Shown here: one piece after another, positions 44,001-52,300 of the stretch
Numbering within the stretch: position 1 is the first letter of the stretch
Layout: every line of letters starts with the position of its first letter
From: Arthrobacter sp. efr-133-R2A-120
Lineage (GTDB): Bacteria > Actinomycetota > Actinomycetes > Actinomycetales > Micrococcaceae
Direction: 5' to 3'
Assembly (NCBI RefSeq): GCF_030209835.1
Contig: NZ_JARVRF010000006.1
Span: 20,630-84,629, forward strand
Length of the DNA stretch: 64,000 nt
Program-made: the position numbers and the translations under genes
Notes under the pieces: model-generated
Seen by the model: the letters and a program-made list of their open reading frames with translations, nothing else
Databases searched by the model: none
Told to the model about the DNA's origin: nothing

Positions 44001-44479
44001 GCCAACGCGCCTATCTGCGGGTCTTCCCGGAGGACGGTTTCGCGCTCGCGCTGCTGACCACGGGAGGCCAACCGGACGGTCTCTACCGAGAATTGTTCGG
44101 CGATGCCGCTAGTGCCATCTCGACGGCGAGGATTCCGGATGCCCTGCAGATGGACTCGAGCGGCGCGTCCGCCGCGCTTGCCGCGATTGCCGGACTTGCC
44201 GGAGGGACTGCCCGGAAACCGCTTAGCTACGCGTCGGGCGGAGCGGCGCTCACTTTTGAGAACGGCGAGAATGGTCCGCAACTCACAATGCGGGAACTCA
44301 CGGACATCCTGCAGGACGGCGAGGAGCCCACAGCAACCACTCTCAACCTTGTGCCGGCTACCCAGCCCGGGGTCTTGCTCTTCACCGCGCCCGACTCCGC
44401 GGGCTGGGCACAATTCCGTCCGCTTGAGAAGGGCGCCTATCTCGGTTACCGCTATATGCCGCATGGTGATGCCTCGTGA
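41072..44479 (+). CDS. S9 prolyl-oligopeptidase-type peptidase fused to S12 serine hydrolase (copy 1)
   Basis: This protein of 1135 residues has three parts. Residues 1-400 form a WD40/TolB-like beta-propeller (repeated SPDG motifs). Residues about 400-655 form an S9 alpha/beta-hydrolase with triad Ser514 (GYSYGGF), Asp595 (HGAEDASCP) and His627 (GGSHLF). Residues about 670-1135 form an S12 beta-lactamase-fold domain with Ser732-x-x-Lys735, Tyr824-Cys-Asn826 and His971-Asp-Gly. All catalytic residues of both halves are present. There is no signal peptide, so both act in the cytoplasm. The start is GTG 41072 after GAAGGGGA. It overlaps the next gene by GTGA. S12 relatives include D-aminopeptidase, D-amino acid amidase and DD-peptidase. 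Confidence 0.93.
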   Translation: MTSNTFTNRPLELEDIARFVVPAETAISPDGKLVVFTRTETLNGRAHSSLWAVSDGSEARRLTSGPADSAPQFVPDGSAVLFLRASAGPAQVYLLPIGGGEARALSRTADFPLGVTAARISPDGLRLAITAPVSRNVTGSAVEEPVVIDRLGFKTDGVGWNAAVRLHLFVSEIASGRARRLSDGDWNASEANWSPDGLLIAFTAAIEPGSDVDWTSGAYVIDVDAKMPLPRRIGQASSLSGALAWSPDGGSVIAVGNTAPRTGNAELLRLYVGTDETDASLTAQLDRNVMAGFPGYPGGRPTFRADGSEILYCLRDRGWTQLHAVTPDGTSSRALVAGPHQVVSALSVASASARVAFVLTTQQSLGEVATLDLATGVLTVLTRLRESTLAGIELFEAEEREFTISDGTRVHGWLLSAPETDGAAPLLLDIHGGPHNAWSGVAEGVHLYHQVLAAKGWRILMVNPRGSDGYGDAFYRAVNGGWGTADERDFLEPIDTLVAEGLADPDRLAVTGYSYGGFGTCALTAATTRFAAAVAGGLICNFSSMAADGEHAAYFSEMSTGVAPLGHYRELLDASPIARVTNVTTPTLMLHGAEDASCPVGQAEEWFKALRLAEVPARLVVYPGGSHLFILDGPIEHRIDYNRRLIEWLESYARPVSRARPRGLTAAGQGAGFWRRRLGVLRTRYGVTAAQFGIVRLNENGTPIECTTASSGVLDIGSGVSTTDDALFQIGSITKVWTTVLIMQLVDEGRLDLDAPVQSILPDFALADHSTAAAVTVRHLLIHTSGIDGDLFTDTGPGDDCVERYVESLKSAKQVHPIDERFSYCNAGFVVAGRIIEVLRGCTWDAALRKHIIAPMGLEHTITLTSDAPRFATATGHSGFGDAAQPVPSWSITRSMGPAGLITASIGDLLSFAQTALRGGVAPNGTRILSAESARAMLEEQVSLRAVSPATVGWGLGWFLEDWKGTFVYGHDGGTIGQRAYLRVFPEDGFALALLTTGGQPDGLYRELFGDAASAISTARIPDALQMDSSGASAALAAIAGLAGGTARKPLSYASGGAALTFENGENGPQLTMRELTDILQDGEEPTATTLNLVPATQPGVLLFTAPDSAGWAQFRPLEKGAYLGYRYMPHGDAS

Positions 44480-45360
44480 TCAGTGGTCTCCTCACGAGCG
44501 AGGCCAGTCGCGACAAGATCGCTTCACTTGCCGAGGCCGAGGCTGACGCCCTGGCCGTGGCCAGCGGGGTCAGCGTTCGCACCCTGCACGGCCCGGCCGA
44601 GATGGAGCTGGCCTCTGCCCTTCTCGCGACAATCTGGAAGGCCGAAGGAAATGAGCCACACATCGACCCGGGCCTTCTTGTCGCGCTCGCCCACGCCCAC
44701 AACTACGTGGCCGGCGCTTACCGCGGCGCGGACCTTGTTGCCGTGTGCGTCGGGTTCTTCCACCCGCCGCCCGACCGGGCGCTGCATTCACACATCGCGG
44801 GCGTCGTCGGCGGGAGCGACGGGGCCGGGGTCGGCAAAGCGCTCAAACACCATGAGCGGGCCTGGTGCCTTCGCCGCGGGACCAACACCATGACGTGGAC
44901 CTTTGATCCGCTCATCGCGCGCAACGCCTACTTCAACATTCACCGGCTCGGGACAGCCGCAATGGAATACTTGCCCAATTTCTATGGAGAGATGACGGAC
45001 AGCATAAACCGCGGCCAGGACAGTGACCGGATGCTACTCGTCTGGGATCTGCTGCGGGAGCCCGGTGCCCGCATAGCGGCCGGCACCTCGGAACCGGAGG
45101 CCTGTGTCCTCTACAACGAGGACGGCGTGCCGCGTCTCTCCCTCGACTCCCTGGGCTCAGCGCAGCGCGTCCGGGTCGAGATCCCCTCCGACATCGAAAC
45201 GATGCGCATCGAGTATCCCGATCGAGCCGCTCGCTGGCGCCCAGCGCTCCGCGACGCCCTCGCAACACTCATGAACGACGGTTGGCAGGTCACCGACTTC
45301 GCCCGCCGAGGCCACTACAGTCTCGAAAGGACCCCCACACGTGCGCATTCTCAGCATTGA
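44476..45360 (+). CDS. GNAT acyltransferase, COG3375-like (candidate D-amino acid N-succinyltransferase)
   Basis: This 294-residue protein is of the COG3375-like GNAT type, with AEMELASALLATIWK, VAGAYRGADLVAVCVGFF, the acyl-CoA region GVGKALKHHERAWCLRRG, and MTWTFDPLIARNAYFNIHRLG. In Geobacillus kaustophilus a member of this family transfers succinyl from succinyl-CoA to D-amino acids, and the product is racemised by an adjacent N-succinylamino acid racemase. Here it overlaps that racemase gene by 20 bp and the fusion peptidase gene by 4 bp (GTGA), so the three are translated together. The donor CoA is inferred, not visible. Confidence 0.85.
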   Translation: MISGLLTSEASRDKIASLAEAEADALAVASGVSVRTLHGPAEMELASALLATIWKAEGNEPHIDPGLLVALAHAHNYVAGAYRGADLVAVCVGFFHPPPDRALHSHIAGVVGGSDGAGVGKALKHHERAWCLRRGTNTMTWTFDPLIARNAYFNIHRLGTAAMEYLPNFYGEMTDSINRGQDSDRMLLVWDLLREPGARIAAGTSEPEACVLYNEDGVPRLSLDSLGSAQRVRVEIPSDIETMRIEYPDRAARWRPALRDALATLMNDGWQVTDFARRGHYSLERTPTRAHSQH

Positions 45361-46510
45361 CCTCATCGATATCACCCTGCCCCTTGTCTCGCCATTCACC
45401 ACCTCGTTCAGCACCCAAACCTCGCGCGCACCGCTGCTCGTCAAGGTGACGGCCGAGCACAATGGCCGTGAGGTGACCGGCTGGGGCGAGTGTGTGGTTC
45501 TCGACGAGCCCGTTTACTCGCCTGAGTACCTCGATGGCGCGCGCGAGGTGTTGCAGCGCTTCCTGATTCCGGCGCTCTACGCCTGGCAGGATGCTGGCAA
45601 GGCGCTCACCGCCGAGCTTGTCGGCCACGTGCTTGAGCACCTCGTTGGCCACCGCATGGCGAAGGCCGCACTTGAGATGGCGATCCTCGATGCCCAGCTG
45701 CGGGCGACGGATGTCTCCTTCGCCTCCTATTTCGGCGCCACTGTCGACGCGGTCCCGTCCGGCGTTTCGGTCGGAATCCAGAAGTCAATCCCGGATCTGC
45801 TCTCTGCGGTAGGCGACTATGTCGACCAGGGTTACGTGCGCATCAAGCTCAAGATCCAGCAGGGCTGGGACATCGAGCCCGTCCGTGCAGTGCGCGAGCG
45901 CTTTGGCGATATCCCGTTGCAGGTTGACGCGAATACCGCCTACCGGCTCGTCGACACCCCGCACTTGCGCAAGCTCGATCCTTTCAACTTGCTGCTGATC
46001 GAGCAGCCGCTTGCTGAGGACGATCTGCGCCAGCATGCCCTCCTCGCCCGAGAGATCTCGACACCGATGTGCCTGGACGAGTCGATTGTCTCGGCCGCCT
46101 CTGCCGCCGACGCCATCGTCATGGGAGCCGCCGCAATTATCAACATTAAGCCCGGACGCGTTGGCGGATACCTCGAAGCCAAACGCATTCACGACATCGC
46201 CGTTGCCAATGGGGTCGCTGTGTGGTGCGGCGGGATGCTTGAGACCGGCCTCGGCCGCGCGGCAAATGCGGCACTCGCCGGCCTGCCCGGATTCACCTTG
46301 CCCGGAGACATCTCGGCATCCGACCGCTTCTACAAGCAGGACATCACCGAGCCCTTCCGCATCGAAGACGGCCAGATCCGGATCCCGAGCGGCGCGGGCA
46401 TTGGCGTCGAGCCGATCCCTGCGGTGCTCGCCGAGGCGACGACACGGACCGTGACGGTCGCCCCGCGGCGAGCTCAGACGCTACGGCGAGCGATCGCCGT
46501 CGGTAAGTAG
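45341..46510 (+). CDS. N-succinylamino acid racemase-like enolase-superfamily enzyme
   Basis: This 389-residue protein has a capping domain (residues 1-130) and an enolase barrel. The catalytic set is Lys169-x-Lys171 (RIKLKI), Asp196 (QVDAN), Glu221 (IEQPL), Asp246-Glu247 (CLDES) and Lys270 (NIKPGRVGG). The CGGMLETGLGRAANAALA and FTLPGDISASDRF segments are diagnostic of the OSBS/NSAR (MenC-like) branch rather than L-Ala-D/L-Glu epimerases. No menaquinone genes are nearby, while the GNAT and M20 partners are, so racemisation of N-succinyl-D-amino acids is the best call. GTG start after GAAAGGACCC. It converges on the PucR gene with a 30-bp 3' overlap. Confidence 0.88.
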   Translation: MRILSIDLIDITLPLVSPFTTSFSTQTSRAPLLVKVTAEHNGREVTGWGECVVLDEPVYSPEYLDGAREVLQRFLIPALYAWQDAGKALTAELVGHVLEHLVGHRMAKAALEMAILDAQLRATDVSFASYFGATVDAVPSGVSVGIQKSIPDLLSAVGDYVDQGYVRIKLKIQQGWDIEPVRAVRERFGDIPLQVDANTAYRLVDTPHLRKLDPFNLLLIEQPLAEDDLRQHALLAREISTPMCLDESIVSAASAADAIVMGAAAIINIKPGRVGGYLEAKRIHDIAVANGVAVWCGGMLETGLGRAANAALAGLPGFTLPGDISASDRFYKQDITEPFRIEDGQIRIPSGAGIGVEPIPAVLAEATTRTVTVAPRRAQTLRRAIAVGK

Positions 46511-48133
46511 GCGCAACTGGATCATGGCTGCGAAGCGCGCTTCCGGGTCGTTCAGGTCGATCCCTCCAATGGCGGAGAGCCGGCGTAGGCGATAGCGGAA
46601 GGTGTTCGGGTGGGTGTACACGAGCGCGGATGCCGCGGCGACGTCGCCAAAGGCATCTAGCCAAGCGCGGAGAGTCTCAACAAGTTGTGCGTTGCGTACC
46701 CGGTCGTACTCAAGCAGCCGCGCGACCGGGCCGCTCGGGCGGTCGCCGCGAGCGGCGGCAAGGTCTCCGAGTTCGACGAGAAGCGCCTCAACCTGCACGT
46801 CGTCGAAGATCACGACCTGCGCATGCGACTTACCGAGTTGAAGAACGCGCAGGGCGCGATCCGCGCTGACGCGGGAAGTGGGGAGTGCCGCATGGTCGTC
46901 CGCGATTGTGCCGATACCGAGCAGCAGGCGCCGGTCGCCGCCGATGCGCGCGAGGAATTCGTTGGCAACTCGTGCGGTGCGTCGGCCGGCATCCGCTTGA
47001 TCCGGACGAACGCTGACGACACCGTAGACGATGTTGCCGATGAGGGCGGCGGCGGAGCGGGGGTATACCGCGCCCAGGTGCATCGAGAGGGCGTCCGCGA
47101 TGCGTTGCCGTGCGGCGAGAAGACGCGCATGCGCGGCCCCGCCTTCCTCGTCCTCTTCGGAATCCGCGGCAGCGAGCGCAAGTACAATGCAGTGGTGACC
47201 GGTGAGGCGCAACTGTGACGCGGCGTCGGCCGCGCCCGAGCCGCCCTCAAGCAGCGTGGCAAGTAAATCGGCCCGCAGCCTGCGCTCAACGTCGGCGCCG
47301 GCGCGTATTCGCAACATATGCAGCGCGACCAGCTTCGCGGCATCCTTGAGCGCCCCGATCCGATCTTTCGGCATTGGTTCGCGCACCGCAACCCAGATGG
47401 AGCCGAGAATCTCGTCGCCCGCACGCACAGCGAGTGCCACACGAGGGTACGAGGCCACTTGGGCGTCGACATCGACGGGAGCGACCTCGATGGGGTCCGT
47501 GCTGCGATACAGCTCGCGGAACACGCCGCGCTGTTCCAACTGGCGCATGTAGCGCTCGGGAACCTGACGGCCGAGAATTGTCTCCACGCGGGCGGGATCC
47601 GCTTCGTCTTGCTTACCGGAGAAGGCGACGACTCGGGAGTTGCGGTCCTCGATCGTGACCGGCGCATTGAGAAGTGTCGAAATTGCATTGGCGAGCGAGA
47701 AGAGGTCACCGGCGGGCATTCCACCGAGGCCTTGCGGTCCGCTCTCGCCGACATCGCCTTCCGCGATGAGCGAGCGCAGCATCGAAGTGAGTTGCGCCCA
47801 GGATGCACCGCGGGTCAGCGCGAGCACGGGAATGCCGGATTCTTCGGACGCGCGTATGATCGCCGGGTCTGCACTCACAGGCGCCCTGAGCACGAGGCCG
47901 GCGGCGTCTTGCGTGGCGAGTGTTGTGAGCAGCTCGACGATCTCCTCGGTCTCGCGCATCCCAACGCCGAGAACGAGCGCGCCGTGTGAGGGGATCGCAT
48001 CGTCGAGGGAGTCGTGGATGATGACCGTCTCGATCTGCTTTTGACCCTCCGCGTTTCCGCAGACGAGTTCAAGAAGGGTCGTTCCGAGGTCTTCGAGAAC
48101 CCGGCCAAGGCTTGAGCGCGGCTGCGTCGTCAC
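46481..48133 (-). CDS. PucR/CdaR-family transcriptional regulator
   Basis: This protein of about 550 residues has an N-terminal PucR sensor domain (LVLGVGMRETEEIVELLTTL, VLRAPVSADPAIIRASEESGIPVLAL). A middle GGDEF-like region contains RLLLGIGTIADDHAALPTSRVSADRAL. The C-terminal HTH_30 is ASALVYTHPNTFRYRLRRLSA. The start is uncertain: GTG 48133 or GTG 48145, with GGAGG close to both. Members respond to purines, amino acids or GABA-like effectors. It is the last gene of the long minus-strand unit and is a natural candidate for the island regulator. Confidence 0.9.
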   Translation of the reverse strand: MTTQPRSSLGRVLEDLGTTLLELVCGNAEGQKQIETVIIHDSLDDAIPSHGALVLGVGMRETEEIVELLTTLATQDAAGLVLRAPVSADPAIIRASEESGIPVLALTRGASWAQLTSMLRSLIAEGDVGESGPQGLGGMPAGDLFSLANAISTLLNAPVTIEDRNSRVVAFSGKQDEADPARVETILGRQVPERYMRQLEQRGVFRELYRSTDPIEVAPVDVDAQVASYPRVALAVRAGDEILGSIWVAVREPMPKDRIGALKDAAKLVALHMLRIRAGADVERRLRADLLATLLEGGSGAADAASQLRLTGHHCIVLALAAADSEEDEEGGAAHARLLAARQRIADALSMHLGAVYPRSAAALIGNIVYGVVSVRPDQADAGRRTARVANEFLARIGGDRRLLLGIGTIADDHAALPTSRVSADRALRVLQLGKSHAQVVIFDDVQVEALLVELGDLAAARGDRPSGPVARLLEYDRVRNAQLVETLRAWLDAFGDVAAASALVYTHPNTFRYRLRRLSAIGGIDLNDPEARFAAMIQLRLLTDGDRSP

Positions 48134-48186
48134 TGGTATGAGCACGCCTCCGACACTACGGGCAGACGGTACGACTCGACATTGTT

Positions 48187-48223
48187 GCGCACGACGAAAT
48201 CGTACCCCGCTTTCGTCGTGCGC
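48187..48223. promoter_or_regulatory. Perfect 13-bp inverted repeat between M20 and PucR genes
   Basis: GCGCACGACGAAA (48187-48199) and TTTCGTCGTGCGC (48211-48223) are exact complements across an 11-nt loop, beginning at the last base of the M20 stop codon. There is no T-tract, so it could be an mRNA hairpin, a weak terminator or an operator for the downstream PucR gene. It shares the GACGAA string with the 40979 box. Confidence 0.6.
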
Positions 48224-49374
48224 TACGGAATGTAGTCCGGCTCTCTTCCGCGGACGACCAGGGCAGGATCCGTCTGTGAAAACTCGTGGATGAGCTCGGC
48301 GATGAGCGCGTGGACAAGGCCAGTACGTTCGATCCATGCGCCAACGAGCGCGTGTTCATTGCTAGCGTGCGCACCACCGCCCACTGCGCCGAGCCCGTCG
48401 AGCGTTGGGACGCCGATCCCGGCCGTGAAGTTGCCATCGGAGGCTCCGCCGACTGAGGCGCCCTCAAGGCGGCCGAGCCCGAGCTCCACAGCCAAGCGGC
48501 TGGCGCGGGCGAACAGATCCAGCGCGGCCGATTCCTCGAGTGGCGGACGGTTCGCCCCACCGGTGACGTTCAGCACGGCATCGGGTAACGTCGCTGCGAG
48601 CGCGCGCATTGCGGTGTCCACCCTGTCTTGCTCGGCGAGCGTGCGCACGCGCACGTCCACGGCGAAGCTGGATGCGGCTGGGACGGTGTTCGTGGTCGTA
48701 CCGGAGCATAGCAATGTCGGGGTGACCGTCGTGCCGAGTTCCGCGTCGCCGAGGCTTGCGACGGCAAGGATCTGGTGCGCGGCCTCGATCGAAGCGTTGA
48801 CACCCCGCTCGGGCTCGAGACCGGCATGCGCCGCCCGCCCTTGCACTGCAACCTCGTAGAGTGAGACGCCCTTGCGGGCAACCTTGAGGGCACCACCGTC
48901 GGCCGATGCCTCGAGAACGAGGGCAGCGGCGCATCCGATGGCCTCGTCTTCGATGAGCTGCCGGGAGCTGGGCGAACCGAGCTCCTCGTCGCCGGTTACC
49001 AGGAGGCTCACGCCATCGCGGTTCGGAAGTGCCGCAATGGCGTGGAGCGCCATCACGAGTCCCACCTTCATGTCGAAGCAGCCCGGCCCGCGCAGCACGT
49101 CGCCGTTGATCTCGAACGGATGCTCGATGAGCGATCCGATCGGCCAGACCGTGTCATGGTGGCAGAGTACGAGAACCCGGGGGGTACCGAAGCGCCAGCG
49201 CAGGTGGGTACGTCCCTCGATCACGATCCGCTCGGGGGAACAGCCGAGCAGCCGTTCCCCGAGCTCCGTGATGGTGTCCGCGCTGCGGGCGACGGCAGCC
49301 AGGTCTGTCGAGGGCGACTCGCGTTCAACGACCGTACGCAGGTCTTCGAGCATCTGCTTGGTGTCGAAGTTCAC
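48223..49374 (-). CDS. M20-family metallohydrolase (candidate N-succinyl-L-amino acid desuccinylase)
   Basis: This protein of 383 residues has the M20/CPG2-like zinc ligands: His and Asp in LCHHDTVWP, Asp in GPGCFDMKVG, the Glu-Glu pair in VTGDEELGS and a C-terminal His in GGAHASNEHA. A dimerisation domain begins at KGVSLYEVAVQGRAAHAG. M20 enzymes remove N-acyl groups or cleave dipeptides. In the known N-succinyl route an M20 enzyme releases the L-amino acid from N-succinyl-L-amino acid. GTG 49374 overlaps the upstream fusion-gene stop (GTGA). Alternative: a general dipeptidase or carboxypeptidase. Confidence 0.88.
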   Translation of the reverse strand: MNFDTKQMLEDLRTVVERESPSTDLAAVARSADTITELGERLLGCSPERIVIEGRTHLRWRFGTPRVLVLCHHDTVWPIGSLIEHPFEINGDVLRGPGCFDMKVGLVMALHAIAALPNRDGVSLLVTGDEELGSPSSRQLIEDEAIGCAAALVLEASADGGALKVARKGVSLYEVAVQGRAAHAGLEPERGVNASIEAAHQILAVASLGDAELGTTVTPTLLCSGTTTNTVPAASSFAVDVRVRTLAEQDRVDTAMRALAATLPDAVLNVTGGANRPPLEESAALDLFARASRLAVELGLGRLEGASVGGASDGNFTAGIGVPTLDGLGAVGGGAHASNEHALVGAWIERTGLVHALIAELIHEFSQTDPALVVRGREPDYIP

Positions 49375-52300
49375 TGCGCCACCTTGGGCATTGCCCGCGC
49401 ACCGAAATGCACGTACTGCTCGCCCGTCGGCAGTGAGTAGAAAACCAGCGAGAGCCACCCCTGAGTGCCGGGCGCCCGCAGCGCGAATTGGCCATCGCTC
49501 ACCGGAGTGAGGGCGTACTCTTCGACGGGATTCGGCCTAGATTCGGCGACGACGCCGCTCACGGTCGTGCGCATACGCACGGCCTCCTCCTCCATAAAGA
49601 CCTCCATGACTACGCTGGAGCGCTCGTAGGTACCGAGATACCGCGACATGTCGCCCGTGTATGGCTCGGCCGGCGGGCCGAACGATCCCGTAATCGAGAT
49701 ATCGGCCAGCTCGCCGAAAATCTCGTTGTAGAGCTCGGTGTACAGATCGTGCGTGTTGCCGCCGTTGGTGAGCAGCGTCACGGCGATGCCATCTTCTGGC
49801 AGGATGCGCAGAAAGGCGGCCTGGCCGATCGTGTTGCCATCGTGACCGTAGAGGCGCTTTCCGCCCCAGTCGAAGCGGATCCAGCCGAGGCCCCAGGAGT
49901 CGCCAAGCACGTACGGGTCGGGAACGTCGGTCTGGTGTGTGGTCATGAGCTCGGCGCTCTCCGCCGAGAGAATGCGGGTACCGTCGGCCGCGAGCCCGGA
50001 CTTGAGATGCATGCGGGCGAACTCGAGCACATCCGCCGCGCTGGCATCGATGAGGCCGGCAGGGCCAAGCGAACGGGGGAGTGACCACATCGGAGCGAGA
50101 ATTGGGCCGTTCTCATCGGCGCCCACATGGCCGGCGGCGGCACGGTGAAGCAGAGCCTCCTCTGGCAGCGTCACGGTGTGCTTGAGACCGAGCGGTGTGA
50201 ACAGGCGATCGCGAAGGGCGTCATCCCAGCTGAGACCTGTGAGCTTCTCGATCACGCGGCCCATGAGTGCGTAGCCGGAGTTGCAGTACGAGAAGGTCGC
50301 CCCGATGGGGTGGTTCTGCTTGACCTCCGAGAGGGCATCGACGTACTTTTCGAGGCAGTCGTCGCCACGTCCGGTGTCGGTGAAAACGTCACCGTCAATG
50401 CCGCTGGTGTGGGTGAGCAGATGGCGCATCGTCACCGAGTTGCTCACCTCGGCGTCGGCAACCCGGAACTCGGGGACCACGTCGAGGATCGGGGCATCGA
50501 GGTTGAGCTTGCCCTCGTCGACGAGCTGCATGATGACGGTCGCCGTCCACACCTTCGAGATCGAGCCAATCTGGAAGACGGAGTCGTTGGTGGTTTCGAC
50601 ACCGGTATTGATGTTGAGAACGCCGTGGCTCGCGAGGACAGGTTCCTCGCCGAGGCGCAGGATGCCGAGCGTGGCCCCAGGAACTTTGTGGGCGGCCGCC
50701 AGCTCGCTCAGGCGCTGCTGCCAGTGCGCGGCGTTGAGAGCCTTCTTGCGGACAGGGGTGCCGGCGGCCGGGGCATAGCGCTCCACCCAGTCGACGATGC
50801 GCTCGTTCCAGTCGGCGCGGTGCGAGGGTGCCCCGCCGAGAATAAATAGGTGCGAGCCGCCCGGGTAGAGCACGAGCTCGCTCGGCACATCCTGTTCGCG
50901 GAGGGCGGTGAACCACTGCTCGGCTTGGCCGACTGGGCAGCGGTCGTCCTCGCCGCCCTGCACGATGAGGGTCGGAGTGCGAACCTGGCCCACCTGGCTG
51001 TAGGGCGATTGCGGGGCGAGGAGTTCCGGGTTCTTCCACGGCAGGGCACCGCTCTCGAGGCGCGACAGGAAGTGGCCGGCATCCGATGTGCCCGCGACGC
51101 TCGTGAGATCGGCGACGACACCCCCGGCGACAGCAGCGGCGAAGCGGTTGTCGCGCGAGGTCAGATAGCAAGCCATGAAGCCGCCGTAGCTGTAGCCGGT
51201 GACGGCGAGGCGTGCGGGGTCGGCAACACCCTCGGCGACGAGATCGTCGATCGGCTCGAGGAAGTCCTTGGCATCACTCGTGCCCCAGCCGCCGAGAGCT
51301 CCGCGAAAGAAGTCGTTGCCGTAACCGTCGCTCCCGCGAGGGTTGACCGTGAGCACAGCCCATCCGCGGGCAACAAGTTCGTGGTGGTAGGCGTGGACGG
51401 GGTCGGCGGCTCCGCTCCACGCATTGTGCGGCCCGCCATGCACATCGAGCAGGAGCGGGAGGGGGCCGGTGCGTTGCGGGTCGCGGCGCAGCCAGCCGTG
51501 CACGACTAAGCCATCCGAGATCGTGAAGCTCCGCGGCTCGGCGACGATGACGCCGGTCTCCTCTGGCGAGTAGCTCGTGAGCACCGAAACGGTGCCAGAG
51601 CACAGATCGACCGTGGCGACTTCACCGAAGGACGTTTCCGTCGCGAGCACGATCGCGGCGGTGTTGCCGACGACGGAGACGCCGGACACATTGGCCGCTC
51701 CGCCGACGATGACGCGCGGCACCTCACCGTCGATGCTCGTAGCGTAGAGGTGGGTGTAACCACCGTCGCGCAGGCAGAAGATGACTGTCTGGCCATCCGC
51801 ACTCAGCTGCGGGAGAGCCCCGGGGTAGCCTGCGCCACCCGGCATGACATTTCGGTCGAGAGCCGAAGAGATGTCTCGTGGCGCTTCGCCGTCGAGGGGA
51901 AGGAGCAGCACGCTCGCGTTTCCCACCTCGGCATCGGTGCGACCGACGGCGATGAGCTTGGCGGCATCAGGCGTCCAGCCGGTGACGGAGAGCTGCACGT
52001 CGGCCGCACCCACGAGGCGTGGCCTGGCATTGCCATCGCTCGAGGAAATCACGTAGGCGGCCGTCTCGAAGGTGAGGTCTGAATCGGCCTCTTTGCCGGT
52101 GGAGAAGGCGATCCTTTCGCCGTCCGGCGACCAGACCGGATCGCCGGCGTGCCAGTCGCCACGGGTCAGCTGGGTGATTTCGCCGCTGCCGAGGCTCAGG
52201 ACATGGATGTGCTTGCGCAGGGTGCCAAGGAGACCGGCGCCGTCGGCCTTGTAGCCGAGCCTGTTTGCGACGATTGGTGCCGTGCGGCGCTTCGCGAAGT

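Noticed and set aside
45341..46510. menC (o-succinylbenzoate synthase) or L-Ala-D/L-Glu epimerase
   Set aside because: The sequence is OSBS/NSAR-type, which disfavours dipeptide epimerase. The neighbours (GNAT, M20) and absence of menaquinone genes favour N-succinylamino acid racemase, although OSBS activity may coexist.
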